Origin: Gammaproteobacteria bacterium UBA3067
GTDB taxonomy: Bacteria; Pseudomonadota; Gammaproteobacteria; Pseudomonadales; UBA3067
Reading direction: 5' to 3'
Length of the DNA: 10,414 bases
Assembly: GCA_002366835.1 (NCBI GenBank)
Contig: DFBZ01000138.1
Coordinates: forward strand, 1-10,414
Below the pieces are notes generated by a model. The model was not told the DNA's origin, made no database searches, and worked only from the letters and a program-made list of their open reading frames with translations. Shown here piece by piece: positions 1 to 6,842 of the stretch. The position numbers and the translations under genes were made by a program. Position 1 is the stretch's first letter, and each line of letters opens with the position of its first letter.

Positions 1-790
1 AGCCATTGAGTCAGCCTGTCTTGACGCATTTCCTGATCTAGTCGAGAGCCTAGGAAACGATACCTTTTTTATATTTGATACGCTCGCGAATGTAGATCGT
101 GGTCATTATCCTTTGGTAATGTCGATGAATGAAGGGAAGCTCTCGCTTTCCGTTATGGATGATAATCGGCCTATCTACGTTGATGTGGATTTTTGCTCCG
201 GCTCTAACCGTTATCGAAAAGAAAATAAAAGCGTTAAAAATGAGTTGCTAGCCAAAGCTGTTGGGCTTAAATCAAACAAAGCAGGTGGTTTGCAAATTCT
301 TGATGCAACGGCTGGTTTTGGCCGAGATAGTTTTTTATTGGCCGGTTTTGGATGCCAAGTTGTTATGCTTGAGCGCTCAGCTTTGATGGCGGCTTTGCTT
401 GAAGATGGACTGCAGCGCGCAAAAAATAACATCGAACTGTCCGAGATAGTCGGACGGATGAAACTGATCCATACCGATGCGCTCGCTTATCTGCAGAATT
501 CAGACTTTTCTTCGCTGCAAGAGGAGTCGGCTTTTCACCCCGATGTAATTTATCTTGACCCTATGTTTCCGGGCTCGAATAAGACGGCCCAAGTTAAGAA
601 GGATATGCGTATCCTACGGAGTGCTCTTGGTGAGGATAAGGATGGAGAAGACCTTATTCAAAGTGCTTTGCGCAGCGGGGTTAAAAGGCTTGTGGTGAAG
701 CGCCCTCGAAAGGGTGAGATGCTTGGTTGTGGCAAGCCTGCTTTTCAAGTGCTTGGTAAAAGCGCGCGTTTTGACGTTTATTTCCCTTAA
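1..790 (+). CDS. rsmJ: RsmJ, 16S rRNA (guanine-1516-N2)-methyltransferase, 5'-truncated by window edge
   Basis: SAM-dependent methyltransferase that makes m2G1516 in the small-subunit rRNA. The frame is open from base 2 to a TAA at 788-790, giving 262 visible residues against about 250 for E. coli RsmJ. No ATG, GTG or TTG occurs in frame before a TTG at 113, and residues before that TTG still look like protein and match the family's N-terminal portion, so the true start lies left of the window. The SAM-binding motif I reads DATAGFGRDSFLL (codons from base 302) and is followed by a VVMLER strand end. The catalytic-type motif is LDPMFP (from base 554), followed by a KKDMR segment and a late VVKRPR strand, all typical of RsmJ. 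The protein is cytosolic. In E. coli amiB, not rsmJ, precedes mutL, so the placement is unusual. Family call from motif recognition; high confidence. Confidence 0.93.
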   Translation, partial: AIESACLDAFPDLVESLGNDTFFIFDTLANVDRGHYPLVMSMNEGKLSLSVMDDNRPIYVDVDFCSGSNRYRKENKSVKNELLAKAVGLKSNKAGGLQILDATAGFGRDSFLLAGFGCQVVMLERSALMAALLEDGLQRAKNNIELSEIVGRMKLIHTDALAYLQNSDFSSLQEESAFHPDVIYLDPMFPGSNKTAQVKKDMRILRSALGEDKDGEDLIQSALRSGVKRLVVKRPRKGEMLGCGKPAFQVLGKSARFDVYFP

Positions 791-821
791 ACTCACTGCT
801 CAAGTGATTCATCTGAGTTTA
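788..821. repeat. Inverted repeat spanning rsmJ stop and mutL -10 box
   Basis: A perfect 8-base inverted repeat, TAAACTCA (788-795) and TGAGTTTA (814-821), encloses an 18-base loop. A smaller dyad, TCACT/AGTGA (793-797 and 803-807), is nested and mutually exclusive with it. The right arm overlaps the TATAAT box at 820-825 and is followed by a T-rich run. It could be an operator at the mutL promoter or a weak AT-rich terminator for rsmJ. The sequence alone does not decide between these. Confidence 0.4.
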
Positions 822-825
822 TAAT
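797..825 (+). promoter_or_regulatory. Candidate sigma70 promoter for mutL-miaA
   Basis: A perfect TATAAT -10 box lies at 820-825. The best -35 at 17-base spacing is TGCTCA (797-802), which matches only three of six consensus bases. The predicted transcript start is near 832, placing it just before mutL. This leaves about 24 bases of leader to the TTG at 856, but almost none to the other possible TTG at 835. The weak -35 suggests either modest strength or activator dependence. Inferred from consensus matching only. Confidence 0.5.
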
Positions 826-855
826 TTCTATTTTTTGAAAAGACGGAACACTTCA

Positions 856-2757
856 TTGAGAATCCATCAGTTAAGCCCACGTTTATCAAACCAGATCGCA
901 GCTGGGGAGGTTGTGGAGCGTCCCGCTTCTGTGATCAAAGAGCTACTGGAAAATAGTATTGATGCGGGCGCAAGCCAAATAGATATCGAGGTCGAGCAAG
1001 CGGGTATCAAGCTTATGCGTGTGCGCGACAATGCCAGTGGTATTTTTAAGGATGATCTCGCCTTAGCGTTGAGTCGCCATGCCACGAGTAAAGTGCGCGA
1101 TGTAGAAGACTTAGAGGGAATTAGTAGTCTTGGTTTTCGTGGTGAGGCCTTGGCCAGCATCAGCTCTGTTTCCCGATTAAGCCTGAGCTCCAGTCAGGAT
1201 GAGTCGGGTCAAGGTTGGGTCGTAAGTGTTGAGGGCAAAGAAATGGAGGCTGAAGTTCGCCCCGTCGCTCATGGCAAAGGAAGTAGCGTGGAAGTGCGGG
1301 ATCTTTTTTTTAACACACCCGCGCGCCGTAAGTTCTTACGCACCGAAAAAACTGAATTTAATCACATTGAAGAAGCCGTCAAACGATTGGCCCTCAGGCA
1401 CTTTAATGTTGGGTTTCAACTACGCCACAATCAAAAAACGGTGTTGAACTTAAAGCCGGCGGCTAGTCAATTAGAGAAAGAGCGTCGCGTCGCCATGATT
1501 TGTGGCAGCGACTTTATAAAAAATGTTGTTGCCGTTGATGTGAAACATAATGATATGCACCTCTATGGCTGGATGGGCGAACCAAGTTATTCGCGAAGCC
1601 AGGCGGTTAATCAGTATTTCTACGTGAATGGGCGCATCGTTAGAGATAAAGTGGTGAGTCATGCGGTAAGGCGGGCTTACAAAGATGTTTTATATCAAAG
1701 CCGCCATCCTGTTTATATTCTCTATCTGGACCTTGATCCTCATGCAGTGGATGTGAATGTTCACCCTACAAAGCATGAAGTGAGATTTAGAGAATCGCGT
1801 CAGGTGCATGATTTTTTATATCGAAGTTTACACCGTGTTATTGCTGATATTCGGCCGGGTGATGGCGCTGAGGCTATGAGTAACCCTTCGGAAAATGTAA
1901 GGCTTGAGCCTGCTGGCTACCCAAATCAAGGGCAGCCAATGCAGATAAGACCATCCGAAACGCCTTCTCAGGAGGTTTTGGGTTTATCGTCAAACACCTC
2001 TTCTATTCGTCAACACGACCAAGGTTTTTCTTCATCGGGCTCGCCTGGCTTTACAGATAAATTTCAGCCGGCGTCAGTGGCAGAGCAGCTATCGGGTTAC
2101 AAATCCTTGCTCGGGGGCGAAACAAGTGCCGCTCCCCAATTATCATCAGTAGCGAGTGGCGACGAGTCAGAAGTTCCACCGCTCGGCTACGCGATCGCTC
2201 AGCTGCACGGTATTTACATACTTGCGCAAAATAGAGAAGGCTTAATTATTGTCGATATGCATGCCGCGCACGAGCGCATAAGTTACGAGCGCTTAAAGGA
2301 AAGTTTTCACTCTGGCGGAGTCGTGAGTCAGCCCTTACTGGTTCCGATTACGGTGCACCTGAGTAAGAGGGAAGTGGAGTGCGTTGAGCATTACCGTGAA
2401 GTATTTAATTCACTGGGTTTGAGGCTTGAGCCAATGGGGCCGGAGTCTATCGTTATTCGGCAGCTTCCGGCTCTATTAAGAGATGCCGATACTGAAGCAT
2501 TAGTGCGGGATACTATCGCCGACCTATTGACGCACGGCTCCACTTCGCGCACAGAAGATTCCACGAATCACTTGCTTGCTACCATGGCTTGTTTCGGTTC
2601 GGTACGTGCTAATCGCCAGCTATCAATCCTTGAAATGAATGCGTTGCTGCGGGATATGGAAAGAACGGAGCGCAGCGGTCAGTGTAATCATGGTCGTCCT
2701 ACTTGGGTACAAAAATCAATGTCCGAGTTGGACAAAATGTTTCTAAGGGGGCAGTGA
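856..2757 (+). CDS. mutL: DNA mismatch repair protein MutL with endonuclease-type C-terminal domain
   Basis: Couples MutS mismatch recognition to strand excision. The TTG at 856 was chosen over the TTG at 835. It gives MRIHQLSPRL at the N-terminus, aligns residue for residue with E. coli MutL so that catalytic Glu and Asn fall at 29 and 33, and leaves a normal leader after the TATAAT box. Domains (633 aa): GHKL ATPase about 1-330, with KELLENSIDAGA, DNASGI, SLGFRGEALASI, FFNTPARRKFL and DVNVHPTKHEVRF. A Ser/Pro/Gln-rich linker spans about 340-440, followed by a C-terminal dimerisation domain. That domain has DMHAAHERISYE (467-478), ACFGSVRAN (578-586) and CNHGRP (610-615), which together form the metal-binding nuclease site of endonuclease-type MutL. 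QPLLVP (492-497) fits the sliding-clamp-binding motif. The usual DQHA is DMHA here. miaA follows after 3 bases, suggesting co-transcription. Neither TTG has a strong Shine-Dalgarno. Confidence 0.96.
   Translation: MRIHQLSPRLSNQIAAGEVVERPASVIKELLENSIDAGASQIDIEVEQAGIKLMRVRDNASGIFKDDLALALSRHATSKVRDVEDLEGISSLGFRGEALASISSVSRLSLSSSQDESGQGWVVSVEGKEMEAEVRPVAHGKGSSVEVRDLFFNTPARRKFLRTEKTEFNHIEEAVKRLALRHFNVGFQLRHNQKTVLNLKPAASQLEKERRVAMICGSDFIKNVVAVDVKHNDMHLYGWMGEPSYSRSQAVNQYFYVNGRIVRDKVVSHAVRRAYKDVLYQSRHPVYILYLDLDPHAVDVNVHPTKHEVRFRESRQVHDFLYRSLHRVIADIRPGDGAEAMSNPSENVRLEPAGYPNQGQPMQIRPSETPSQEVLGLSSNTSSIRQHDQGFSSSGSPGFTDKFQPASVAEQLSGYKSLLGGETSAAPQLSSVASGDESEVPPLGYAIAQLHGIYILAQNREGLIIVDMHAAHERISYERLKESFHSGGVVSQPLLVPITVHLSKREVECVEHYREVFNSLGLRLEPMGPESIVIRQLPALLRDADTEALVRDTIADLLTHGSTSRTEDSTNHLLATMACFGSVRANRQLSILEMNALLRDMERTERSGQCNHGRPTWVQKSMSELDKMFLRGQ
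2745..2751 (+). promoter_or_regulatory. Ribosome binding site of miaA
   Basis: The purine run AAGGGGG lies inside the last codons of mutL and ends 9 bases before the TTG at 2761. It supports TTG as the real miaA start. The next in-frame ATG would fall at the residue just before the Walker A loop and would truncate the fold. Confidence 0.6.
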
Positions 2758-2760
2758 CCT

Positions 2761-3759
2761 TTGTCCTTGTTGCGTGAATATTACGTTTTTGATCATTCAG
2801 ACAAACCCGCTGTTGTTTTTATTATGGGGCCGACTGCATCGGGTAAAACAGCGTTGGCAATGCAGTTAGCTAGCCAAATCCCTTGTGAAATTATCAGTGT
2901 TGATTCTGCCTTGGTATACAAAGGGTTGGATATTGGCAGTGCCAAACCCAGCGCTGAAGAGCTGGAGCGTGTGCCGCATCAGCTTGTTGACATTCGAGAG
3001 CCTGATGAACCCTATTCAGCGGCAGACTTCCGTGCAGATGCGATGAAAGTTATCGATTCTGCAATTGCGCAAGGCCGACTGCCTGTTTTGGTGGGAGGGA
3101 CAATGCTTTACTTTAAAGCCCTGGTTGAGGGTTTGGCGGAGCTTCCCCCCGCTAATGAAGGGGTGAGGGCCGCTTTGGCGAAAGAAATTGAGGAGAACGG
3201 CTTGCTGTCACTTCACGATCGATTGAAAAATATCGATGCGAAGTCAGCAGAGCGTATCCATGAAAATGACAGTCAGCGCATTCAGCGAGCGCTTGAAGTT
3301 TACGAGATTACCGGGCGAAACTTAAGTGAGCTGCAGGAAGAAGGGCGAAAGCTGGAGGGGAAGGGTGAATGCTTTGAGGACCTTTATGAATTTAAAGCTA
3401 TTGCTTTGGCCCCAAAAGATCGCAGTGTTCTGCATCAGCGAATCCGTCAGCGCTTTTCAAAGATGCTTGATAATGGGCTGCTTGAAGAAGTGAAGGCGTT
3501 GCACGAAAAATACGGGTACAATGCCGACCTTCCAGCCATGCGAGCCGTGGGGTATCGCCAAGTATGGGGGTTTCTTTCTGGTGAGCTATGCTATGAAGAA
3601 ATGGTGGAAAAGGGTATTATCGCCACTCGCCAGCTAGCCAAGCGGCAACTTACCTGGTTACGTGCCTGGGAAGGCCTATACTGGTTCGAAGGAAATGAAG
3701 AAAACTTGCTGAAAAAAGTACTTTTGGTGCTTCCTCTTCATCGCAAAAAGAGCAGCTAA
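2761..3759 (+). CDS. miaA: tRNA dimethylallyltransferase MiaA
   Basis: Transfers dimethylallyl from DMAPP to N6 of A37 in tRNAs reading UNN codons (i6A37), the first step toward ms2i6A. It is cytosolic. The 332 residues compare with 316 in E. coli. The P-loop GPTASGKT is at 23-30. SVDSALVYKGLDIGSAKP (46-63) carries the conserved catalytic-type Asp and Ser. PVLVGGTMLYFKAL (108-121) is the second substrate motif, RIQRALEVYEITG lies at 173-185, and the C-terminal MRAVGYRQVW and RQLAKRQLTWLR complete the family signature. The start is TTG with a good ribosome site and 3 bases from the mutL stop, so translation is probably coupled to mutL. No terminator is visible before the hfq promoter region, so some transcripts may read through into hfq. 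Confidence 0.97.
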   Translation: MSLLREYYVFDHSDKPAVVFIMGPTASGKTALAMQLASQIPCEIISVDSALVYKGLDIGSAKPSAEELERVPHQLVDIREPDEPYSAADFRADAMKVIDSAIAQGRLPVLVGGTMLYFKALVEGLAELPPANEGVRAALAKEIEENGLLSLHDRLKNIDAKSAERIHENDSQRIQRALEVYEITGRNLSELQEEGRKLEGKGECFEDLYEFKAIALAPKDRSVLHQRIRQRFSKMLDNGLLEEVKALHEKYGYNADLPAMRAVGYRQVWGFLSGELCYEEMVEKGIIATRQLAKRQLTWLRAWEGLYWFEGNEENLLKKVLLVLPLHRKKSS

Positions 3760-3872
3760 ATATTGAGCTTGTTAACTGTACAGCACAGAAGTATTTCGTA
3801 TGTCGTAATAGGCTTTCCACCTGAAATAAGAAATAAATAACATATTCCAAGTTTGAACCCTGGCGCTCAGTT

Positions 3873-3902
3873 TTGCCAGAGGGCAAGATGGCATAATAAA
3901 AT
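3873..3902 (+). promoter_or_regulatory. Candidate sigma70 promoter of hfq-hflX
   Basis: A -35 TTGCCA (3873-3878) and a -10 TAAAAT (3897-3902) each match five of six consensus bases and are 18 bases apart. The predicted start near 3909 gives a leader of about 26 bases carrying the hfq ribosome site. The -35 also forms the left arm of a small hairpin, TTGCC-AGAG-GGCAA (3873-3886). In E. coli, hfq likewise has promoters near and within miaA. Not tested here. Confidence 0.5.
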
Positions 3903-3922
3903 TTTGACCGAACCGAGTATCA

Positions 3923-3927
3923 CAGGA
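3923..3927 (+). promoter_or_regulatory. Ribosome binding site of hfq
   Basis: A consensus AGGAG lies 7 bases before the hfq ATG at 3935. It is the cleanest Shine-Dalgarno in the left half of the window and consistent with abundant Hfq synthesis. Confidence 0.65.
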
Positions 3928-3934
3928 GTTTTTC

Positions 3935-4186
3935 ATGTCTAAAGGGCACTGCCTTCAGGACCCCTTTTTAAATGCGCTACGAAGAGAGCGTATTCCCGTA
4001 TCCATCTTTCTTGTTAATGGCATCAAGCTACAAGGGCAGGTTGAATCTTTCGATCAATATGTCATTTTGTTGCGTAATACCGTAAATCAAATGGTATATA
4101 AACATGCTATTTCTACCGTCGTACCGGCGAGAAATCCGCGTAATATTCAGGATGATACTGAAGCAGATAACGAGCTAGAAGATTAG
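3935..4186 (+). CDS. hfq: RNA chaperone Hfq
   Basis: A homohexameric Sm-like ring that pairs small RNAs with mRNAs. The 83 residues compare with 102 in E. coli, the difference lying in the C-terminal tail. Numbering matches E. coli through about residue 66. Proximal-face residues Q8, D9 and the YKH of 55-57 are present. The arginine rim R16, R17, R19 is intact. The distal face keeps G29, I30 and K31 with F25 in place of Tyr, and Y42 replaces Phe. The Sm2 motif reads YKHAISTVVPAR (55-66). After the core only about 17 residues remain, ending in a strongly acidic stretch, DDTEADNELED. Cys6 replaces the Ser seen in E. coli. It has its own candidate promoter, and hflX follows after 49 bases. Confidence 0.98.
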   Translation: MSKGHCLQDPFLNALRRERIPVSIFLVNGIKLQGQVESFDQYVILLRNTVNQMVYKHAISTVVPARNPRNIQDDTEADNELED

Positions 4187-4224
4187 TTGTTTGTTGGTCT
4201 TTTCAGGTAAACGTATTCTTTTTC

Positions 4225-4229
4225 GGGGG
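4225..4229 (+). promoter_or_regulatory. Ribosome binding site of hflX
   Basis: GGGGG lies 6 bases before a TTG at 4236. The resulting N-terminus, MFFDRPDAGE, matches the family's MFDRYDAGE, so TTG is the start despite being a rare codon. Confidence 0.55.
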
Positions 4230-4235
4230 CTTTAA

Positions 4236-5537
4236 TTGTTTTTTGACCGTCCGGATGCAGGTGAGCGAGCCTTACTTGTTCACCTGAATATAAAGTACCG
4301 TAAGCTCGAAGAGGACTGTGACGAGTTCCAGTTACTGGCTAAATCCGCAGGGGTAGAAGCCATTGATATCCTCTCTGCAAGTGTCAATGAGCCCAGCCCT
4401 AAGTACTTTATCGGTTCAGGTAAAGTGGATGAGATAGCAGGCGTAGTCGCGAAGCTTGAGGTTGATGTTGTCCTTTTTAACTGCGCTTTAAGCCCCACCC
4501 AGGAAAGAAACCTGGAGTCTGTGCTCAAATGCCGAGTTATTGATAGAACGTCGTTAATTTTGGATATTTTCGCCCAGCGAGCACGTACCTACGAGGGCAA
4601 GCTGCAGGTAGAGCTTGCTCAACTTCAGCACCTGTCAACTCGCCTAGTAAGAGGCTGGACCCACCTGGAAAGACAGAAGGGTGGTATTGGTTTACGTGGC
4701 CCGGGGGAAACCCAGCTCGAAACTGACCGCCGCTTACTCCGTCATCGTATAAAGTCCCTGCAGTCTCGCCTGGATAAGGTGCGCAGTCAGCGCAATCAAA
4801 GCCGAAAAGCCAGAGAAAAAGCCGAAATTCCCAGTATCGCCTTGGTGGGTTACACCAATGCAGGTAAATCTACGCTTTTTAATTGGTTAACAGAATCTAA
4901 TATTTTCGCAGAAGACCTTCTGTTTGCGACCCTTGATCCCACGCTCCGAAAAATTTCTATACCAAGTTTCGGGCCAGCAGTTTTGGTGGATACAGTGGGG
5001 TTTATCAGAAACCTTCCTCATCATCTTGTAGATGCCTTTCGAGCCACCTTAGAAGAAACAGAAAAGGCAGATCTTTTATTGCACGTGGTTGACTTGGCGA
5101 GTGATCACCGAGAGGAAGATATGGGGCAGGTTGAACAAGTCTTGTCTGAACTGGACGTTGAAAGTACGCCGCGTTTGCTTGTTTATAATAAAATTGATCT
5201 TTTAGACAGAGCACCTAGAATTGACTTCGATGAAGCGGGTAAGCCATGGCGAGTCTGGCTTAGTGCAAGAAAAGGTGTCGGTAGAAAAGAACTATTTAGC
5301 GCTATTGCAAGCCTGTTGTCAGAGGACAGGGTGAGTGGTGAAATATGTATTCCTCCTGATCAAGGACAGTTAAGAGCTTTGCTTTATGAGCAAAGTGCCG
5401 TAATCAGTGAGCAAATGGGTGAAGACGGCGTTAGCAGGCTAAGTATCAATATTGGAAAAAAAGACTGGCGGCAAGTTCTGAGAAAAGCAGGGCGAGAGGA
5501 AGCGCAGTTAAATATTGTTTACACCCAACAGGGATGA
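4236..5537 (+). CDS. hflX: Ribosome-associated GTPase HflX
   Basis: An Obg-HflX superfamily GTPase that binds the 50S subunit and splits stalled or heat-stressed 70S ribosomes. The 433 residues compare with 426 in E. coli. The N-terminal HflX domain (about 1-195) has PKYFIGSGK (55-63), CALSPTQERNLE (83-94), VIDRTSLILDIFAQRA (101-116) and the ribosome-contacting glycine-rich loop RQKGGIGLRGPGETQLE (146-162). A Lys/Arg-rich coiled segment follows. The G domain shows G1 GYTNAGKST (205-213), a G2 region ATLDPT (231-236), G3 DTVG (252-255), G4 NKID (318-321) and a G5-like LSARKG. The start is a TTG with GGGGG upstream. It sits in a likely hfq-hflX unit closed by the terminator at 5596-5634. In E. 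coli hflX continues directly into hflKC. Confidence 0.97.
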   Translation: MFFDRPDAGERALLVHLNIKYRKLEEDCDEFQLLAKSAGVEAIDILSASVNEPSPKYFIGSGKVDEIAGVVAKLEVDVVLFNCALSPTQERNLESVLKCRVIDRTSLILDIFAQRARTYEGKLQVELAQLQHLSTRLVRGWTHLERQKGGIGLRGPGETQLETDRRLLRHRIKSLQSRLDKVRSQRNQSRKAREKAEIPSIALVGYTNAGKSTLFNWLTESNIFAEDLLFATLDPTLRKISIPSFGPAVLVDTVGFIRNLPHHLVDAFRATLEETEKADLLLHVVDLASDHREEDMGQVEQVLSELDVESTPRLLVYNKIDLLDRAPRIDFDEAGKPWRVWLSARKGVGRKELFSAIASLLSEDRVSGEICIPPDQGQLRALLYEQSAVISEQMGEDGVSRLSINIGKKDWRQVLRKAGREEAQLNIVYTQQG

Positions 5538-5595
5538 CAAATGCAGCACTAAGCTGTATAACGGCTCACTGCACTTAAGATTTTCTATATGTCAG

Positions 5596-5634
5596 AAACC
5601 CCGCTGAAAGTATGTTGATTTTAGCGGGGTTTTT
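5596..5634 (+). terminator. Rho-independent terminator after hflX
   Basis: The arms AAACCCCGCT (5596-5605) and AGCGGGGTTT (5623-5632) pair perfectly. Extra G-U and A-T pairs extend the stem into a loop of about 9 bases. A five-T run (5630-5634) overlaps the end of the right arm. It separates hfq-hflX from hflKC. The A-run on the left side also gives it some activity potential in the reverse direction. Confidence 0.9.
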
Positions 5635-5677
5635 GAATGTCACTTACGTAAAAATCAGAGAAAAAAAAGAAACGCAT

Positions 5678-5681
5678 GGAG
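5678..5681 (+). promoter_or_regulatory. Ribosome binding site that fixes the hflK start
   Basis: GGAG lies inside the longer open frame, 6 bases before the ATG at 5688 and directly after the alternative ATG at 5676. The spacing favours 5688. The product then begins MAWNEPG, as in the family's MAWNQPG. Confidence 0.75.
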
Positions 5682-5687
5682 ACTCAT

Positions 5688-6842
5688 ATGGCCTGGAACG
5701 AACCTGGCGGTGGAAAGAAAGATAACGATCCTTGGGGAGGAAAGAAAGACAACCAAGGCCCCCCCGATCTTGATGAAGCAATAAAAAAACTTCAAGATAA
5801 ATTTGGCGGTGCTTTTGGCGGTGGATCTGGCGGTGGAATGCCAGGTAGCCCTATGAAGCTGTTCGGTGGTCTAGGCGTACTTGCTCTGGTGGGCTGGTTT
5901 TTCTTCGGGTTTTATCAGGTAAGCCAAGGGGAAGAAGGGGTTATTCTTCGATTTGGTTCTTATAATACGACGGTTGGGCCTGGTCTGCAGTGGAACCCAC
6001 CTCTTATTGACCGCGTTTATAAAGTAGATGTACAGCGTCTGGAATCAATGAATTTGCGCGCCAACATGCTTACCATTGATGAGAATATCGTAGAGGTTGC
6101 GTTGGTGGTGCAATATCGTATCGGTAGTGCAAAAGATTATGTTCTCGAAATGAGCCGTCCGGAAGTGGGATTACACCACGCCACTGAAAGCGCCTTACGA
6201 CATGTTGTAGGTAGCACTACCATGTCGGACGTTATTACCGAAGGGCGGGAAGTAATGGGTCAGCAGGTTCATAAACAACTTCAGGACATGCTTGATCGCT
6301 ATAACTCAGGCTTAGACGTTCGTAAGGTGAGTATCCAGGATTCAGATCCACCGAAAGCAGTAAAGTCGGCTTTTGATGATGTAATTAAAGCCAAAGAAGA
6401 TAAAGAACGTCTAAAAAATGAAGCGGAAAGTTACGCAAACAGCATCGTTCCAGAAGCACGCGGTTATGCACAGCGTCAATTTGAGGAAGCGAGTGCGTAT
6501 AAAGAAGAAGTGATTGCACGTGCTGAAGGTGAGGCTAACCGTTTTGAGCGTGTCTTAGCGGAGTTTAATAAAGCACCCAAAGTAACGCGACAGCGTTTGT
6601 ATCTTGAAACCATGGAAAGTGTTCTTTCTAATACCACCAAAGTGATGGTGGATGTAGAAGGCGGCAATAACATGATTTATCTACCACTGGATAAAATAAT
6701 GAGCCAGTCTCAGAGTTCAAGTCGGTCGCAATCATCACTCACCGTTGATTCAGAAGCGGTTCAAGATGCTATTCGCAAAGGCTCATCTGTGACCGACCGA
6801 GCACGACAGATTCAAGATATTCGTAGAAGGGAGGCGCGCTAA
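5688..6842 (+). CDS. hflK: HflK, SPFH-family subunit of the FtsH-regulating HflKC complex
   Basis: Forms with HflC a large inner-membrane cage around FtsH and modulates proteolysis of membrane and regulatory substrates. From ATG 5688 the protein has 384 residues, against 419 in E. coli. The N-terminus is Gly/Asp/Lys rich with GPPDLDE (24-30) and a glycine run, as in known HflK. One membrane segment spans about 58-76 (FGGLGVLALVGWFFFGFY). It leads into the SPFH/band-7 domain with EEGVILRFG (82-90) and GPGLQWNPPLIDRV. A long charged helical region with repeated Glu/Ala/Lys residues follows, containing RLYLETMESVLSNT. The E. coli C-terminal Ser-rich tail is shorter here. The upstream ATG at 5676 is also in frame but has no ribosome site. 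The stop overlaps the hflC start by one base (TAATG). No clear promoter was found between the hflX terminator and this gene. Confidence 0.96.
   Translation: MAWNEPGGGKKDNDPWGGKKDNQGPPDLDEAIKKLQDKFGGAFGGGSGGGMPGSPMKLFGGLGVLALVGWFFFGFYQVSQGEEGVILRFGSYNTTVGPGLQWNPPLIDRVYKVDVQRLESMNLRANMLTIDENIVEVALVVQYRIGSAKDYVLEMSRPEVGLHHATESALRHVVGSTTMSDVITEGREVMGQQVHKQLQDMLDRYNSGLDVRKVSIQDSDPPKAVKSAFDDVIKAKEDKERLKNEAESYANSIVPEARGYAQRQFEEASAYKEEVIARAEGEANRFERVLAEFNKAPKVTRQRLYLETMESVLSNTTKVMVDVEGGNNMIYLPLDKIMSQSQSSSRSQSSLTVDSEAVQDAIRKGSSVTDRARQIQDIRRREAR
6828..6834 (+). promoter_or_regulatory. Ribosome binding site of hflC
   Basis: AGGGAGG within the last codons of hflK ends 7 bases before the hflC ATG. It is a strong Shine-Dalgarno that would let ribosomes restart across the one-base overlap and keep HflK and HflC in balance. 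Confidence 0.7.

Noticed and set aside
113..115. TTG at 113 as the start of rsmJ
   Set aside because: The frame stays open to the left edge and the upstream residues still correspond to the family's N-terminal region. The TTG has no ribosome site, so the gene is cut by the window instead.
3776..3788. CTGTACAG palindrome and nearby ACAG as a LexA box
   Set aside because: The LexA pattern needs CTGT and ACAG separated by 8 bases. Here the separations are 0 and 5, so it is probably chance.
3861..3877. Sigma54-like promoter upstream of hfq (TGGCGC ... TTTTGCC)
   Set aside because: The GG and GC are separated by 11 bases, one more than the invariant 10, and a better sigma70 promoter overlaps it.
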